A stretch of 64,000 bases of DNA, from assembly GCF_014645315.1 (NCBI RefSeq), contig NZ_BMLQ01000006.1:62001-126000 (forward strand). The letters are read 5' to 3'. Position 1 is the stretch's first letter. Each line of letters starts with the position of its first letter. A program made the translations under genes and the position numbers. Below are positions 16,075-25,570 of the stretch, piece after piece. This DNA comes from Citricoccus zhacaiensis. GTDB lineage: Bacteria > Actinomycetota > Actinomycetes > Actinomycetales > Micrococcaceae. The notes beneath the pieces are model-generated. The model was not told the DNA's origin. It saw nothing but the letters and a program-made list of their open reading frames with translations, and searched no databases.

Positions 16075-18612
16075 ATGGTGAAGGCCAGCGAAATCTCCGT
16101 CCAGAAGCTGCTTGAGGGCTCATACTCCTACCAGATCCCGCTGTATCAGCGGACGTATTCGTGGACGCGCGATCAGCTCGAACGTCTGTGGGAAGACGTT
16201 GTCACTCTGGCCGAGGAACGATCGGAAGATGCCAAGGCCACGCACTTCATCGGATCGATCGTGTTGGCTCCGGGCGCGGGCAACGGGCCGGGGGTCCATG
16301 AGTATCTGGTGGTGGATGGTCAGCAACGGCTGACGACCTTGACGCTGTTGTTGGCCGCGGTCCGAGACCACCGTCGGGACCATGAGGCCCCGCAGCACTT
16401 CGACCGCATCAATGAGAAGTACCTGCTCAACAAGTGGGAATCTGGGGTGCATCGCTACAAGCTGCTGCCGACCCAGGCCGATCGGGCCAGCTATCAGGCG
16501 TGTATTGATGCGACACCACATGCCGGCGGCACGGACGGCATCGGCACTGCATACCGCTACTTCCAATCCCAATTGATCGCAGCGGATGACCCAGACGATC
16601 CCGTGGACATCGAACGGATCGAGGAAGCCGTGACGGCGGGCCTGGCCCTGGTCAGCGTGACCACCTCCGTAGAAGACAACACGTATCGGATTTTCGAGTC
16701 CCTAAACAACACCGGTCTGCAGTTGACCCAGGGTGATCTTCTGCGGAATTACATCTTCATGCGACTGCCCACGCAGGGAGAGACCGTCTATCAGAGCCTG
16801 TGGCTTCCTCTGCAAAACCAGTTGGAGAGTCGAGACCTCGAACTGCTCTTCTGGCTCGACCTGGTCCAGAAGGACCCCTCGGTCAAGCAGACGGACACCT
16901 ATGAAGCGCAGAAGCGACGCATGGAGCGCCTCAAGACCGAGGACGACATTCGTCAGGACGTCGAACGGCTGGCCCGGCTCGGAGGTCTCCTCTCCGTCAT
17001 TCTCAAACCGAACACGGAGCATGACGCGAGCGTCCGCACGCGTTTGCAGCGGCTCCGGGCCTGGGGAACCACCACGGTGTATCCCATCCTGTTGTTCCTG
17101 CTCGATCAGCGCGCACAGGGAGCAGCCAGCAGCGAGACGATCGCCCAGGCGATGCTGTATCTCGAAAGCTTCCTGGTCCGGCGAGTCCTGGCCGGACAAG
17201 CGACCACCGGCATCAATCGCATCCTCCTGGGAGCCGTGGTCGAGATTCAGAAGGCCGAGGACGTCGCCGCTGGACTGCACCGGTATCTGTCCACGGGGCG
17301 AAAGTACTTCCTGCGTGATGACCGCCTGGTGTCCGCGCTCCAGACCATTCCCTTTTACCTGAACGGTCGCAGCAATCAACGCAAGCTGATCCTGCAGTGG
17401 CTCGAGGAGTCGTTCGAGAACAAGGAACCGGTGGATCTAACCACGTTGACCATCGAGCACGTCATGCCGCGCACCTTGACCCAGGAGTGGCGCAATGACC
17501 TCGCAAGGGATCTGACTGCAGACGAAACCGCCGAGGAAATCCACGAAGCCCTCCTGCATACGCTGGGCAACCTGACGCTGACCGGATACAACAGCTCCTT
17601 GAGCAACAGCCCCTTCGCGGTGAAGCGGGCACAGTTGACCCAAAGCGGGTTGCGCATGAATCAGTCCATTGCCAAGCATCAGACGTGGGGACGCCCGGAG
17701 ATCCTGGCACGAGCTGAGAGCTTGGCCCAACGCATCGCACAGATCTGGCCGGCACCGGTAGACGTCGCCGAGACAACACCCTTCGCTCCCGGGTGGATGC
17801 TGATGGAGCAGGCAGTCGCCGCGCTGCCCCCAGGCGGGTGGACGACCTACGGTGATCTGGCCGCACTGATCGGCAGCCATCCGGTCCCCGTCGGCCAACG
17901 CGTGGCGACCCGGCCGCTCAAGAACGGCCACCGGGTGCTCCAGGCGGCCGGGACCATCTCGCCAGGTTTCCGCTGGTATGAAACCGACCGCACGGACGAC
18001 CCCATCCAGGTGTTGAGCGAAGAAGGCGTCCAATTCGACGACCAGAACCGGGCCGACCCGGCCCAGCGACTGGACGTTGATGACTTGGCTCGCCTGGTCG
18101 GGGCCGATCTTGAAGAGAGCACTGAGCCGTTGGCCGTCCCCGACGGAGGAACCCCCGAACGCAGGGACTCCTTCCTCAACCAGCTCACGGACAACGGGGC
18201 CGATGTCACGCAGGCGGTCCTCCGCGTGATCAACGAATGGTCCGGCTTGGGAGGAGCGGTCAGATACGGCTCGGCAGCCATGACATCGTGCTATCTGGAG
18301 TATCCAATGGCCGACGGCCAGCCCATGGCCCCAGTGATCATCTACCCCAATGCCCACTTCGAAGTGGTTTTCATGTACCTCCAGGGACACGAACCGTTCC
18401 AAGACCCAGCACTGTTGGAAGAGCTGCGGGTACGCATCAACCAGATCCCAGGCGTAGACATCCCCGGCAATCAGCCCTTGAAGCGCCCGAACATTCGACT
18501 GGAGACCTTGGTCCACAAGGGAGCCGTCGAAGCACTCGGGGACGCTTTGCGGTGGTTCTACGACACCATGAACATCTGCGAAAAGAAGGCGCCTGAACTG
18601 CAGAAGTCATAA
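16075..18612 (+). CDS. DUF262/DUF1524 (GmrSD-type) nuclease fused to an alkyltransferase-like domain
   Basis: An 845-residue multidomain protein. The DUF262 part (about 1-280) has QIPLYQRTYSWTRDQ, DGQQR at 81-85 and the FESLNNTGLQLTQGDLLRN block; this ParB-like NTPase domain drives type IV restriction enzymes of the GmrSD, SspE and BrxU group. The DUF1524 HNH-type nuclease follows with H462-VMP and LGNLTLTGYN (N499). Residues about 575-680 resemble alkyltransferase-like proteins (WTTYGDLAALIG at 589-600) but have NGHR at 617-620 where active enzymes have PCHR and ATLs have PWHR. A further domain of about 130 residues ends the protein. It probably cuts DNA carrying a base modification. Confidence 0.85.
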   Translation: MVKASEISVQKLLEGSYSYQIPLYQRTYSWTRDQLERLWEDVVTLAEERSEDAKATHFIGSIVLAPGAGNGPGVHEYLVVDGQQRLTTLTLLLAAVRDHRRDHEAPQHFDRINEKYLLNKWESGVHRYKLLPTQADRASYQACIDATPHAGGTDGIGTAYRYFQSQLIAADDPDDPVDIERIEEAVTAGLALVSVTTSVEDNTYRIFESLNNTGLQLTQGDLLRNYIFMRLPTQGETVYQSLWLPLQNQLESRDLELLFWLDLVQKDPSVKQTDTYEAQKRRMERLKTEDDIRQDVERLARLGGLLSVILKPNTEHDASVRTRLQRLRAWGTTTVYPILLFLLDQRAQGAASSETIAQAMLYLESFLVRRVLAGQATTGINRILLGAVVEIQKAEDVAAGLHRYLSTGRKYFLRDDRLVSALQTIPFYLNGRSNQRKLILQWLEESFENKEPVDLTTLTIEHVMPRTLTQEWRNDLARDLTADETAEEIHEALLHTLGNLTLTGYNSSLSNSPFAVKRAQLTQSGLRMNQSIAKHQTWGRPEILARAESLAQRIAQIWPAPVDVAETTPFAPGWMLMEQAVAALPPGGWTTYGDLAALIGSHPVPVGQRVATRPLKNGHRVLQAAGTISPGFRWYETDRTDDPIQVLSEEGVQFDDQNRADPAQRLDVDDLARLVGADLEESTEPLAVPDGGTPERRDSFLNQLTDNGADVTQAVLRVINEWSGLGGAVRYGSAAMTSCYLEYPMADGQPMAPVIIYPNAHFEVVFMYLQGHEPFQDPALLEELRVRINQIPGVDIPGNQPLKRPNIRLETLVHKGAVEALGDALRWFYDTMNICEKKAPELQKS

Positions 18613-18800
18613 GGCCTGCACGCCTCAGATCAGAACGACTCAGCGCAACAACGCGGGACACCCTTCTGAACATCTCATCCATTTCCTGGCTATGCAGAAG
18701 CACGAGAAAGGCATCGACCACATCGATCCCCACCCCACAAGGGGTGGCACACAGCACCACCGACCTAGCCGATCACTGCACGAGCAGGGGGTAAAGAGAC

Positions 18801-19739
18801 GTGGTATTGAAATTTACTCGGCATGACGTGCGGCGAGCAACAAGCATCAGACAGTTCTTTCCACCCTCGCGATCACGTTGCGGCATCTACATCCTCGGGT
18901 TCGCGGATGGCCAGGGTTACGTCGGCCAGGCGGTAGATGTGGTGCGACGATTCGCCCAACATCGGCACACCTGGGAAGACATCGTGGACTTCTGCTTCGC
19001 TGACTGCCCGCGCGAGGAACTGGACCGGTGGGAACAACTCACGATCCGAGACCAGCACCCCACGCGAATACTGCGCAACGTTGTGGACGTGCCACCCGGC
19101 CGAGTGGGGCCCGCCGATCTGGACGCTGTGGCCTCCATCGACGAACAAGAAAAATGGCTTGCCGCAGGAGGGAGTGTTCCGGACGGGGGCACGCGACACC
19201 AGGACCTGCAACTGCGAGCCGCTCATCATGCGGCGTACCAGCGCCTGGAAGCGTCCGGGCACCTCGCCGACGTGGTTCAGGTGTTCCGCCCCTATATAGG
19301 ACTCGTGGTGCCCTATCCGCGACGGACCGAGCGTGAATTCTGGGCCGTGAGCGCGATGCCATCAACGAACCGGACCCGACGACACCAACGCCTCGCTGCC
19401 TTGTCCATCAACAACGTCGAGACGCTGGTCATGTACCGGTACGACGAGGAGACGTTCGGATTTCTGAACCTATCGAAGTCCGTCTTCGTTGACATGAGCG
19501 GAGGTTCGGAGGAAGCCGAGTTGAGGGCAGAGGGTTATGTCGTAGAGGATGCCGAGTACAGGACCGGAGCGGGCGACGTCGTCCGCATCGATGGTCAACC
19601 CGAAATGTTGAGCGCTTTACTGACCCGGCCAGCTGTCGTGGACGCCGCGAAGCATCTCAACCTGAACCTAATGCGCCGCGGACGGTCTTTCCAGTGGAGA
19701 TGGCACAACTATGAATTGGCCGACCGGCTTCTGGAGTGA
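18801..19739 (+). CDS. GIY-YIG nuclease-domain protein
   Basis: A 312-residue protein. An N-terminal GIY-YIG domain shows CGIY at 27-30, GYVG at 39-42, conserved arginine at 49/50 and FAQHR with H54. The remaining 200 residues contain no domain I recognise. GTG at 18801 is taken as start; no good ribosome binding site is seen. It follows the DUF262 nuclease by 188 bases in the same direction, so the two may be a restriction-type unit. G+C is moderate. Confidence 0.75.
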   Translation: MVLKFTRHDVRRATSIRQFFPPSRSRCGIYILGFADGQGYVGQAVDVVRRFAQHRHTWEDIVDFCFADCPREELDRWEQLTIRDQHPTRILRNVVDVPPGRVGPADLDAVASIDEQEKWLAAGGSVPDGGTRHQDLQLRAAHHAAYQRLEASGHLADVVQVFRPYIGLVVPYPRRTEREFWAVSAMPSTNRTRRHQRLAALSINNVETLVMYRYDEETFGFLNLSKSVFVDMSGGSEEAELRAEGYVVEDAEYRTGAGDVVRIDGQPEMLSALLTRPAVVDAAKHLNLNLMRRGRSFQWRWHNYELADRLLE

Positions 19740-20028
19740 GCACTTTTTTGAGCCAGGAAACGTCTGCGGGCGATGTCAATATCGGGAGTCATCTGCATGA
19801 CGTTCCAACTGTCTCAACAATCGTTGGCGCTCTACCGAACTGCGCCGGATGTGGAACTGATCGCCAAATGGCGGTCTTCTGTGATCGCTTGATGGCGCTG
19901 TCCAGGGGCGCAGGCGTGTCCGTTTGGGGATCCGTTTACGGACAGGCACTGTCACACATGCAGCCTCGGGAGGCCCCGCGAACGGGCACCGTAAGTCGTT
20001 CGCCCACTGGTTGTTCCATACTGAGGCC

Positions 20029-20280
20029 ATGCAGACCATGGGCGTTGATCCCCGGGACCAGACCTGGGAACTCGCGGACCCGCGATACCGGATATATTTC
20101 TGGGCCGGGACCGCCTCCGATGAATGGGAGATCTCGGGCGCAGACGTTCAGGACGTCCTCGCCTGGGCGGAGGCGAACCGCGGCGATCGCACCTACACGC
20201 TGTACGCGTGTGTCCCCCAGGACGGGTTGGGCCTTGTCCGACTGGCCGGCGAAGATCCCAACGAACTCCGAAGTGGCTGA
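20029..20280 (+). CDS. Small orphan protein (83 residues)
   Basis: A compact acidic protein with the core ELADPRYRIYFWAG, a WEISGADVQDVLAWAEAN helix and a C-terminal GLGLVRLAGEDP strand. I know the pattern only as a hypothetical family of actinobacteria. The start at 20029 is supported by CATACT at 20017-20022, six bases upstream, the spacing seen for many genes nearby. The 19740-20028 stretch before it has no convincing gene. Confidence 0.65.
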   Translation: MQTMGVDPRDQTWELADPRYRIYFWAGTASDEWEISGADVQDVLAWAEANRGDRTYTLYACVPQDGLGLVRLAGEDPNELRSG

Positions 20281-20563
20281 CGGAATTACCGCCGTCCTCG
20301 GAGACCAGAGCGGACGATAGGCACCTCTCGGGTCGTTGCCGCCTATCCTTTTGCCCCAGAGGCGGACCTGTCGGTAAAGCGGGACTCCGGTCGGGAAGCC
20401 GAGAAGGGCAGGAAGTAGACGCGGGTCCCTTGCCTCGCACCCAGCCTCCGCGCCGTAAAGCGATCCAGCAGCGGGGCGGGTCAGCCAGTCGCCGACCGTT
20501 GCAACAAGTATCGGTTGAATTGTGCCCACGATGAAGAAAGCATCCCGCCTCTAATCTTGGTGG

Positions 20564-20860
20564 ATGGATGACCTGGAGTTCTCGATCGATGATGAGTTGT
20601 TCCGCGTGAGCCAGAGGCGGCAACCCACCGGGATGATGAGCTATGACTACGCTTGGCTCAACGGACCGGACCACGGTAATTACGGCTTCACCGTGGGCTT
20701 CTCGGTCGCTTGGTCGGACCCCAGGGCACAAAGGACACCGGAGCAGCTAATGGACGAAGCGCGTGGCTTCATCGAAGGCTTCTATGAACCGGGTGGCATC
20801 GGGGAGGAAGACTTTCCCGACCACATTCCAGCTCGCACCCGCAGGACGGGCGATCAATAG
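20564..20860 (+). CDS. Orphan family protein, copy 1 of 3
   Basis: A 98-residue acidic protein with blocks DLEFSIDDELFRVSQRRQ, GMMSYDYAWLNGPD, YGFTVG and GFIEGFYEPGGIGEEDFPDH. A close paralogue lies at 27874-28176 and a decayed copy at 29260-29560. No transmembrane or catalytic motif is seen; size and charge resemble immunity proteins or small inhibitors, which is inference. TAATCT at 20552-20557 ends six bases before the ATG, so the mRNA is probably leaderless. Confidence 0.75.
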   Translation: MDDLEFSIDDELFRVSQRRQPTGMMSYDYAWLNGPDHGNYGFTVGFSVAWSDPRAQRTPEQLMDEARGFIEGFYEPGGIGEEDFPDHIPARTRRTGDQ

Positions 20861-20946
20861 ATGATCCGCCCTACGGCACGGCACCGGTGGCCACTGACCA
20901 CTCGCCCGGAGCAATCCCGGTGGGGATTCCGGCGGCGAACGCTTCG

Positions 20947-21168
20947 TCAGCCACGGCCTGATTCTTCAGGCGGGCGTTTCCTGACAAGCTGGAATACCGC
21001 GTAGGCCAAGAGCAGACAACTTAGAATGAGAACGGCCCAGGAGGCCCACGCAAGTCCTCTATCCGATGAAAGTACTAGAAGAACCTGACTCGCAATAGTC
21101 AACAACATAGCGATGGCAATGACTCCGGACACGAATCGTGTTGGTCGATTCATCAATTCGAATCTCAT
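20947..21168 (-). CDS. Small two-helix membrane protein
   Basis: A 73-residue protein with two hydrophobic helices (about residues 13-33 and 39-61) and a basic, charged C-terminus (RKRPPEESGRG). TAGACT at 21175-21180 on the minus strand ends six bases before the ATG, which supports this start and a leaderless transcript. Function unknown. Confidence 0.65.
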   Translation of the reverse strand: MRFELMNRPTRFVSGVIAIAMLLTIASQVLLVLSSDRGLAWASWAVLILSCLLLAYAVFQLVRKRPPEESGRG

Positions 21169-21472
21169 ATCGGAAGTCTAGGTCCACCGTTCCTCCTCGG
21201 CTGTCGCGCTCTGTCTGGGTAGTGACATTGCGAACCCCGAAGGTAGTCGACCGGTGACCGCAGAGGGATCGGCCGGTGGCCATCCTCAACGAGATGCCGG
21301 GCATTTCGGCCATCATGAGCAACATGATCGTCGGCCACGCAACTGTGGACCGTAGGGGCCGGGCACGAGGAGCGCAACTGGCACGGTAACTGGCTTCAAT
21401 CCCCGACGTCCTTACCTATACCCGTCCTAGAAACGCATCGGCTCTTCGCGTACCTGCCCTAGACCTTCAAGG
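21169..21472. other. Intergenic region, no gene seen
   Basis: These 304 bases hold the TAGACT promoter element of the preceding small membrane-protein gene. I see no convincing coding frame or RNA in the rest. Confidence 0.4.
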
Positions 21473-22126
21473 TCACCAAACGAGGATGTCGAGCAGTCTC
21501 AGGTCGGTCAGCCGCGTCATGTCGCGGACGCGCTGCTGGTCGGCTGGCTCGTGGTGTTTGTACCGGGCCAAGGCGTCGCGCAATCCCTCTATGGCACCGG
21601 ATGAACGGGCGGTGAGTAGGTCGTCGCGCACGGCGATCCACCTGAGCTGGCTCTGCCGTAGGTCTGGGTGTCGAGCCGCGTGGGCCCGGGCGGCCGTGCG
21701 GTATGCCTTCCACAAACGAGAGTCCAAGAGCGGGAACGCAGCCGGAAACTTCAGGTGTAGGACCTTAGAAACCTTCGCGAAGGAAATCCCGCGAGGAGCC
21801 GTCCCGGCGAAGTGCCAGTACAGGTCCGACATATTGTCGAAGAGCCCTCCGCGCACTTCCGGGTCCGCGTCGGCGAGATTCGCACCCGTCGTGATCCACG
21901 GGGCATTCGCAGCCCGTGCGATGAAATAGTCACCCTCGACGTGGGAGATCCTCGAGCTGATGTACCGAGTCCGCCTTATCTCCTCCGGGGTGATTGTGCC
22001 GTGGTCACCGGGCGGCGGGTAGTCGAACCTGGCGGGCGTCTTGCGCGGATAGCCGGCGAAGTGGTCGAGCGCTTGATCGAGCGTGTATTCGATGCCTGCG
22101 ACGGTGAACGCGGCGGTGGTGACCAT
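21473..22126 (-). CDS. DUF6308-like protein
   Basis: A 217-residue soluble protein. The pattern YFIARAANAPWITT, LYWHFAGTAPRGISFAKVSKVLHLKFP and PLLDSRLWKAYR matches what I recall as the DUF6308 family of actinobacteria, whose function is unknown; the FAKVSKVLH...P.LDS layout recalls small nucleic-acid-binding helical bundles. ATG at 22126 (MVTTAAFTVAGIEY) is chosen: TAGTGT ends seven bases upstream. The longer frame upstream is low-complexity. Confidence 0.7.
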   Translation of the reverse strand: MVTTAAFTVAGIEYTLDQALDHFAGYPRKTPARFDYPPPGDHGTITPEEIRRTRYISSRISHVEGDYFIARAANAPWITTGANLADADPEVRGGLFDNMSDLYWHFAGTAPRGISFAKVSKVLHLKFPAAFPLLDSRLWKAYRTAARAHAARHPDLRQSQLRWIAVRDDLLTARSSGAIEGLRDALARYKHHEPADQQRVRDMTRLTDLRLLDILVW

Positions 22127-22433
22127 AGCTCGGACACTATCAGCAGCCATGGTTCGAGGCCCCGTATGCGGACGTCCATTATCGCAAACTGTGTCGTGGG
22201 GGCGGCTCCCGTTCACCGCTGGTGATACTGGCGGAGGCTCCATGCCGTAAGCCATTCCCTGAACTGAACGTCAGCCCGCTGTGCGGAATAACGGTGCTCT
22301 TGTGGCCAGCACAAGATCGTCAGCGTCGACTAATCGCTTACTTGACGAAGGGAGCCCCTTGGATGAGGGCTCCGGAAGGGCCCTGTCAGCCTGGGCGACG
22401 GCGCGTCGGTCACCGACCCACGCCTCTGCGGGA
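22127..22433. other. Intergenic region, no gene seen
   Basis: These 307 bases hold a likely promoter element (TAGTGT, minus strand) for the DUF6308-like gene next to its start. Nothing else is recognised. Confidence 0.35.
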
Positions 22434-23153
22434 CTAACGATTCTCGATCCGGCCCTGCAGCCGCTGCATGTCGGTCAGCGCGTCTTGAATTTCCTCGTTG
22501 GATACAGCCTTTCCATGCACGAGTCGATTGCGAACGTCGACCACCCCTCGCAACTCCTCAGCCGTCCGTTTGTCGAGGACACCTGAGTGGAGAACCGTTG
22601 ACGTCGGATTCCGACCAGCCGCAGTCTCACCTAGCGTTCTGGCGTTGAAGCCGCGAACGGTGAGCTCAAGGTCGTTGTACTGGCTAAGAAATCGGCCAGT
22701 CAGCCCGTGCCGGCTCTCTGCCTCACTCGGACCACGAAGCCCCCTGGCGTCTAGCCTTCGAGCCGCCTCAAGTGCAGCACGACTGGCCAAGTAACCGAAC
22801 GCACCCGTGACTGCAGTGAGGAGGCCAACGCTTTCCTGAGGACTACGCGAACCCAGTTCTGGCCCCAACCAGAGAAGCACCCCGACAATTGCCGCGGCTG
22901 CGAACACCAGGCCGTAGACGCTAAGCATGCGTTCCCGGATGCCACGCCGTGTTGTTCCAGACACACCTGAGGACGTCCGCTCTGCTGCAGCGATGACATC
23001 TCGCACAGTGACCTCGGGAGCGTATCCGGAAGTGGATTCACTCGCGTTATCGCGCGCGCGTCGAAGGACTTCCTCACGAATATCATCCAGGTACTCATCG
23101 AGCGCTGCGGCTGCGGCCTCGGTCAATGGTGGTTCAAATGGTGATGAAGTCAT
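22434..23153 (-). CDS. Two-helix membrane protein with C-terminal HEPN-like motif
   Basis: A 239-residue protein. The N-terminal 70 residues are soluble and helical, two transmembrane helices follow (about 78-97 and 107-124), and a cytoplasmic helical C-terminal domain contains ELRGVVDVRNRLVHGK, with R208-N209-x3-H213, the RNxxxH form of HEPN nuclease sites. The start ATG at 23153 overlaps the stop of the upstream membrane-protein gene as ATGA, so both are translated together. A membrane-tethered RNase effector would fit, but this is inference. Confidence 0.7.
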   Translation of the reverse strand: MTSSPFEPPLTEAAAAALDEYLDDIREEVLRRARDNASESTSGYAPEVTVRDVIAAAERTSSGVSGTTRRGIRERMLSVYGLVFAAAAIVGVLLWLGPELGSRSPQESVGLLTAVTGAFGYLASRAALEAARRLDARGLRGPSEAESRHGLTGRFLSQYNDLELTVRGFNARTLGETAAGRNPTSTVLHSGVLDKRTAEELRGVVDVRNRLVHGKAVSNEEIQDALTDMQRLQGRIENR

Positions 23154-23557
23154 GAACGTTCTCCAACCAGATCCAAGATCGTTCCCGTCAGGGAGACGCC
23201 AATCGACGCGACAAACAGGACGAGTCCCCACCATTCGTCGAGGTTGTTGGTAGCGACACCCACACCAACAAGTGCAAGTGCCACACAGATTCGCCAAGCG
23301 ATCTCACCTTTAGATGGGCGGGTTGGTCGCCGGTAGGCCCTCCGGAGCAAGCGATCCGCGTCCGTCACCATCGAACTGGTGAACTCGGCCGCGGAACCAC
23401 CACCCGATCGCTGCGCGACCTCCAGGCGTTCCACCTCCTCCAGGAGATCGTCGGCGTACTTTCGTATGCATCGGTGGAACTCCACAGCTGGAGGAGTGCC
23501 GTCCGGCATCCCAGGCACGGCGGCTGGGGCAAGAGGCACACGAGGCGGTTGACTCAC
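23150..23557 (-). CDS. Two-helix membrane protein, partner of the HEPN-like membrane protein
   Basis: A 135-residue protein. A proline-rich start is followed by an amphipathic, possibly coiled helix (about residues 25-50), a second helix and two transmembrane segments (about 87-103 and 108-128) ending in a short charged tail. The GTG at 23557 has GGAGG at good distance. It resembles the general layout of two-helix effector or sensor proteins (SLATT-like) but I see no diagnostic motif. It forms a two-gene operon with the following gene. Confidence 0.65.
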   Translation of the reverse strand: MSQPPRVPLAPAAVPGMPDGTPPAVEFHRCIRKYADDLLEEVERLEVAQRSGGGSAAEFTSSMVTDADRLLRRAYRRPTRPSKGEIAWRICVALALVGVGVATNNLDEWWGLVLFVASIGVSLTGTILDLVGERS

Positions 23558-23891
23558 TTGGCCTCCAGGCAAGGACTCAGGGAAGTGGCTGACACAAGTA
23601 CTCTAGCCAACCCTGTCTCCTTGATCTGCGCCGCCTGCGACATCGAATACTGAATACGGACCTCTCCTCAGCATGTCGGGCCGCCCGAAGTGCTGAAGGC
23701 GCAATGTACTTTCATTCGCATGACAGCGCACCAAGTTGAGGGTGTGCTGATTGAGGAACGGCCTACGGCGGCAGTTCAAAGTTGCTGCCGAGGGTCATCT
23801 GGGCGACGGTTCGGGCCCGGATGGGGATCCGCTAGCGGAATGATCCGCCTGGTCGCCGAGATGTCGGGGCCCGTCAACTGTCTGCGTGGCC
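23558..23891. other. Intergenic region, no gene seen
   Basis: These 334 bases precede the membrane-HEPN operon. TAGAGT near 23601 on the minus strand could be its -10. No coding frame looks real. Confidence 0.3.
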
Positions 23892-24734
23892 TCACCGTCT
23901 TGGGGAGAGGTGTACATGGAGCCATTCCACCGCTTCGAGGGTCTCTCCTGGGAGTCGGAACGCCTCGGGGGAGGCTATGACCTGAGATGCTGCGGCCAGC
24001 GCCCGCTGAACTTGTGCGCCTGACGGATTGTGCCGGCGGCGGCTCTTCGCCGTGGCCAGTTCATCGCGGATGGCAGCGACGGCATCGATGAGCTGGCGAA
24101 GGTCCGCACCCTGCTGCTCACCAAGGGGATGGATGACCTCAATATCGAGCCAGTCGAGCTGGCAGGCCATCTCGCCCCGGACGTGCTTGGCGATAGACCG
24201 CCTGATGCCGTCACCATGGTCGGGGACGCGGATGATGCTACTGGCCTGGTCTCCGAATGCCTCTGCCAGCTGTTGGGCTTTCTCCAGCACCGAGGTGTAT
24301 TCCTCGAATCGGAACCTACAGTCCGGCATTGCGGGGAACGTCTCGACCTCGGGCCCATAGCCGTGTTCCCAAGCCCAGTCATCCCAGACCAACTCATCAC
24401 CGGTGCGTGACAATCTCACGGTCAGCGATCCGTCACCCGGGTCGCCGCATAGACAGGTGAGCAAGGTCAGGCGGTCCTCGGATAGAAAATCGTTCGGCAA
24501 GGACGCTTCACCCAGCATGATCTTGGCAGCGTTCGCGGCGTCGGTGACTTCGAAGAGGGAGACCGGTTCGGGTTCGGCATCGACCGGGTTCAGTTCCGAG
24601 AGGGGACGCCCGTCCAAGAGAAACTCGATGCGAGAGACCACTTTCTGAGTGACCCAGCCTTTATCGTAGGGGGCCCACATGCCCAGGGCCCAAGGCTCAG
24701 GCCGCACTCCCAATGACGTCATGCAAGAGATCAT
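23892..24734 (-). CDS. Unrecognised soluble protein
   Basis: A protein of about 280 residues with no signal peptide or transmembrane helix. It contains an LFEVTDAANAAKIML segment, a WDDWAWEHGYGPE aromatic/acidic patch and a helical C-terminal half with SRRRHNPSG. Codon use looks natural over the whole length, so the gene is probably real. The start is uncertain: ATG at 24734 or 24722. Family unknown to me. Confidence 0.55.
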   Translation of the reverse strand: MISCMTSLGVRPEPWALGMWAPYDKGWVTQKVVSRIEFLLDGRPLSELNPVDAEPEPVSLFEVTDAANAAKIMLGEASLPNDFLSEDRLTLLTCLCGDPGDGSLTVRLSRTGDELVWDDWAWEHGYGPEVETFPAMPDCRFRFEEYTSVLEKAQQLAEAFGDQASSIIRVPDHGDGIRRSIAKHVRGEMACQLDWLDIEVIHPLGEQQGADLRQLIDAVAAIRDELATAKSRRRHNPSGAQVQRALAAASQVIASPEAFRLPGETLEAVEWLHVHLSPRR

Positions 24735-25039
24735 TCCACGGGCCAACGTATGACCATGCCCCAATCCGATGCCCAAGCCGTCCCAGGGCGCTCCGCCTCA
24801 CGCGAATCCGGTAGAGGAACCCTCTCCGGACGCATCTCGATCGGCTTCCAAGTGGAGCTATCTGACTGGACACTCGGCAGGAGATCGCGCGGTCGCGGCA
24901 GTGTGGTCCCGCAACGGAGATCTTCAGGATGTACGGCTTCCGTCAGAGCGACGGTTGCTTCCAGCATCGGTGCCGCGAGCCCTTGTCGGGCCGACGGTCT
25001 CCCGCCAGACTGAGGTGGTCCGTGAGCGAAAGGCACAAC
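24735..25039. other. Divergent intergenic region, no gene seen
   Basis: These 305 bases separate two divergent genes. Several overlapping frames are open but none has natural composition. Confidence 0.35.
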
Positions 25040-25570
25040 ATGAAGAGTCGCTGGCCTGTTTTGCTCTTCGTCGTCGCGGCCCTCATCCTGCTGCTGTTCG
25101 GGATTTGGATTGAGCTTCCCGGGTGGCTCATCGCGGTCATGGTGCTAGTTCCGCTATCACTGGCCGTGTTTTTCCTGTTTTTGGGGCGTCATAGGCGCGA
25201 TCCCGGGCCGGCCGACAAGTACGAGATTTCATCGGCGGGAGCACACAGCGAAGGCCACCTTGAGCTGAATATCCCGACGGTGCAGCTCGAACCTGCTTTT
25301 AGGGCAACCGTGGCCACGATTCCCCGACTCCAGTTGCGCGCGTGCAGTGCGGCAGGGGCCGAGATCGATGCTGCCTTGAACTGGAAGACTTGGGGATTGA
25401 TCATGTCGGCAGAATTCCAGCCAGCTAACGGGAATCGAACTCACATCTCGGTCATCACCCGCCCAAGGCTGACAGCGACGGTGACCGATTGGGGGCAGGG
25501 CCGTTCAGACATCCATAGTCTGTTCGAGGCGCTGGAACGCCAGGTTGCGATAGGCCAGCCTCAACGCTGA
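25040..25570 (+). CDS. Two-helix membrane protein with soluble C-terminal domain
   Basis: A 176-residue protein. Two transmembrane helices lie at about residues 5-25 and 28-47, followed by basic RHRRD and a beta-rich domain of about 120 residues (LELNIPTVQLEP, TVTDWGQGRSDIHSLFEALERQV). The ATG at 25040 follows AAAGG by seven bases. Function unknown. Confidence 0.65.
   Translation: MKSRWPVLLFVVAALILLLFGIWIELPGWLIAVMVLVPLSLAVFFLFLGRHRRDPGPADKYEISSAGAHSEGHLELNIPTVQLEPAFRATVATIPRLQLRACSAAGAEIDAALNWKTWGLIMSAEFQPANGNRTHISVITRPRLTATVTDWGQGRSDIHSLFEALERQVAIGQPQR

Noticed and set aside
19736-20320. A frame starting GTGA at the GIY-YIG stop
   Set aside because: The overlap is tempting, but its second half is the out-of-frame shadow of the 20029-20280 gene, and the first half has no natural protein pattern.
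23690-23980. A 96-codon plus-strand frame
   Set aside because: Composition is unnatural and its end overlaps a better minus-strand gene.
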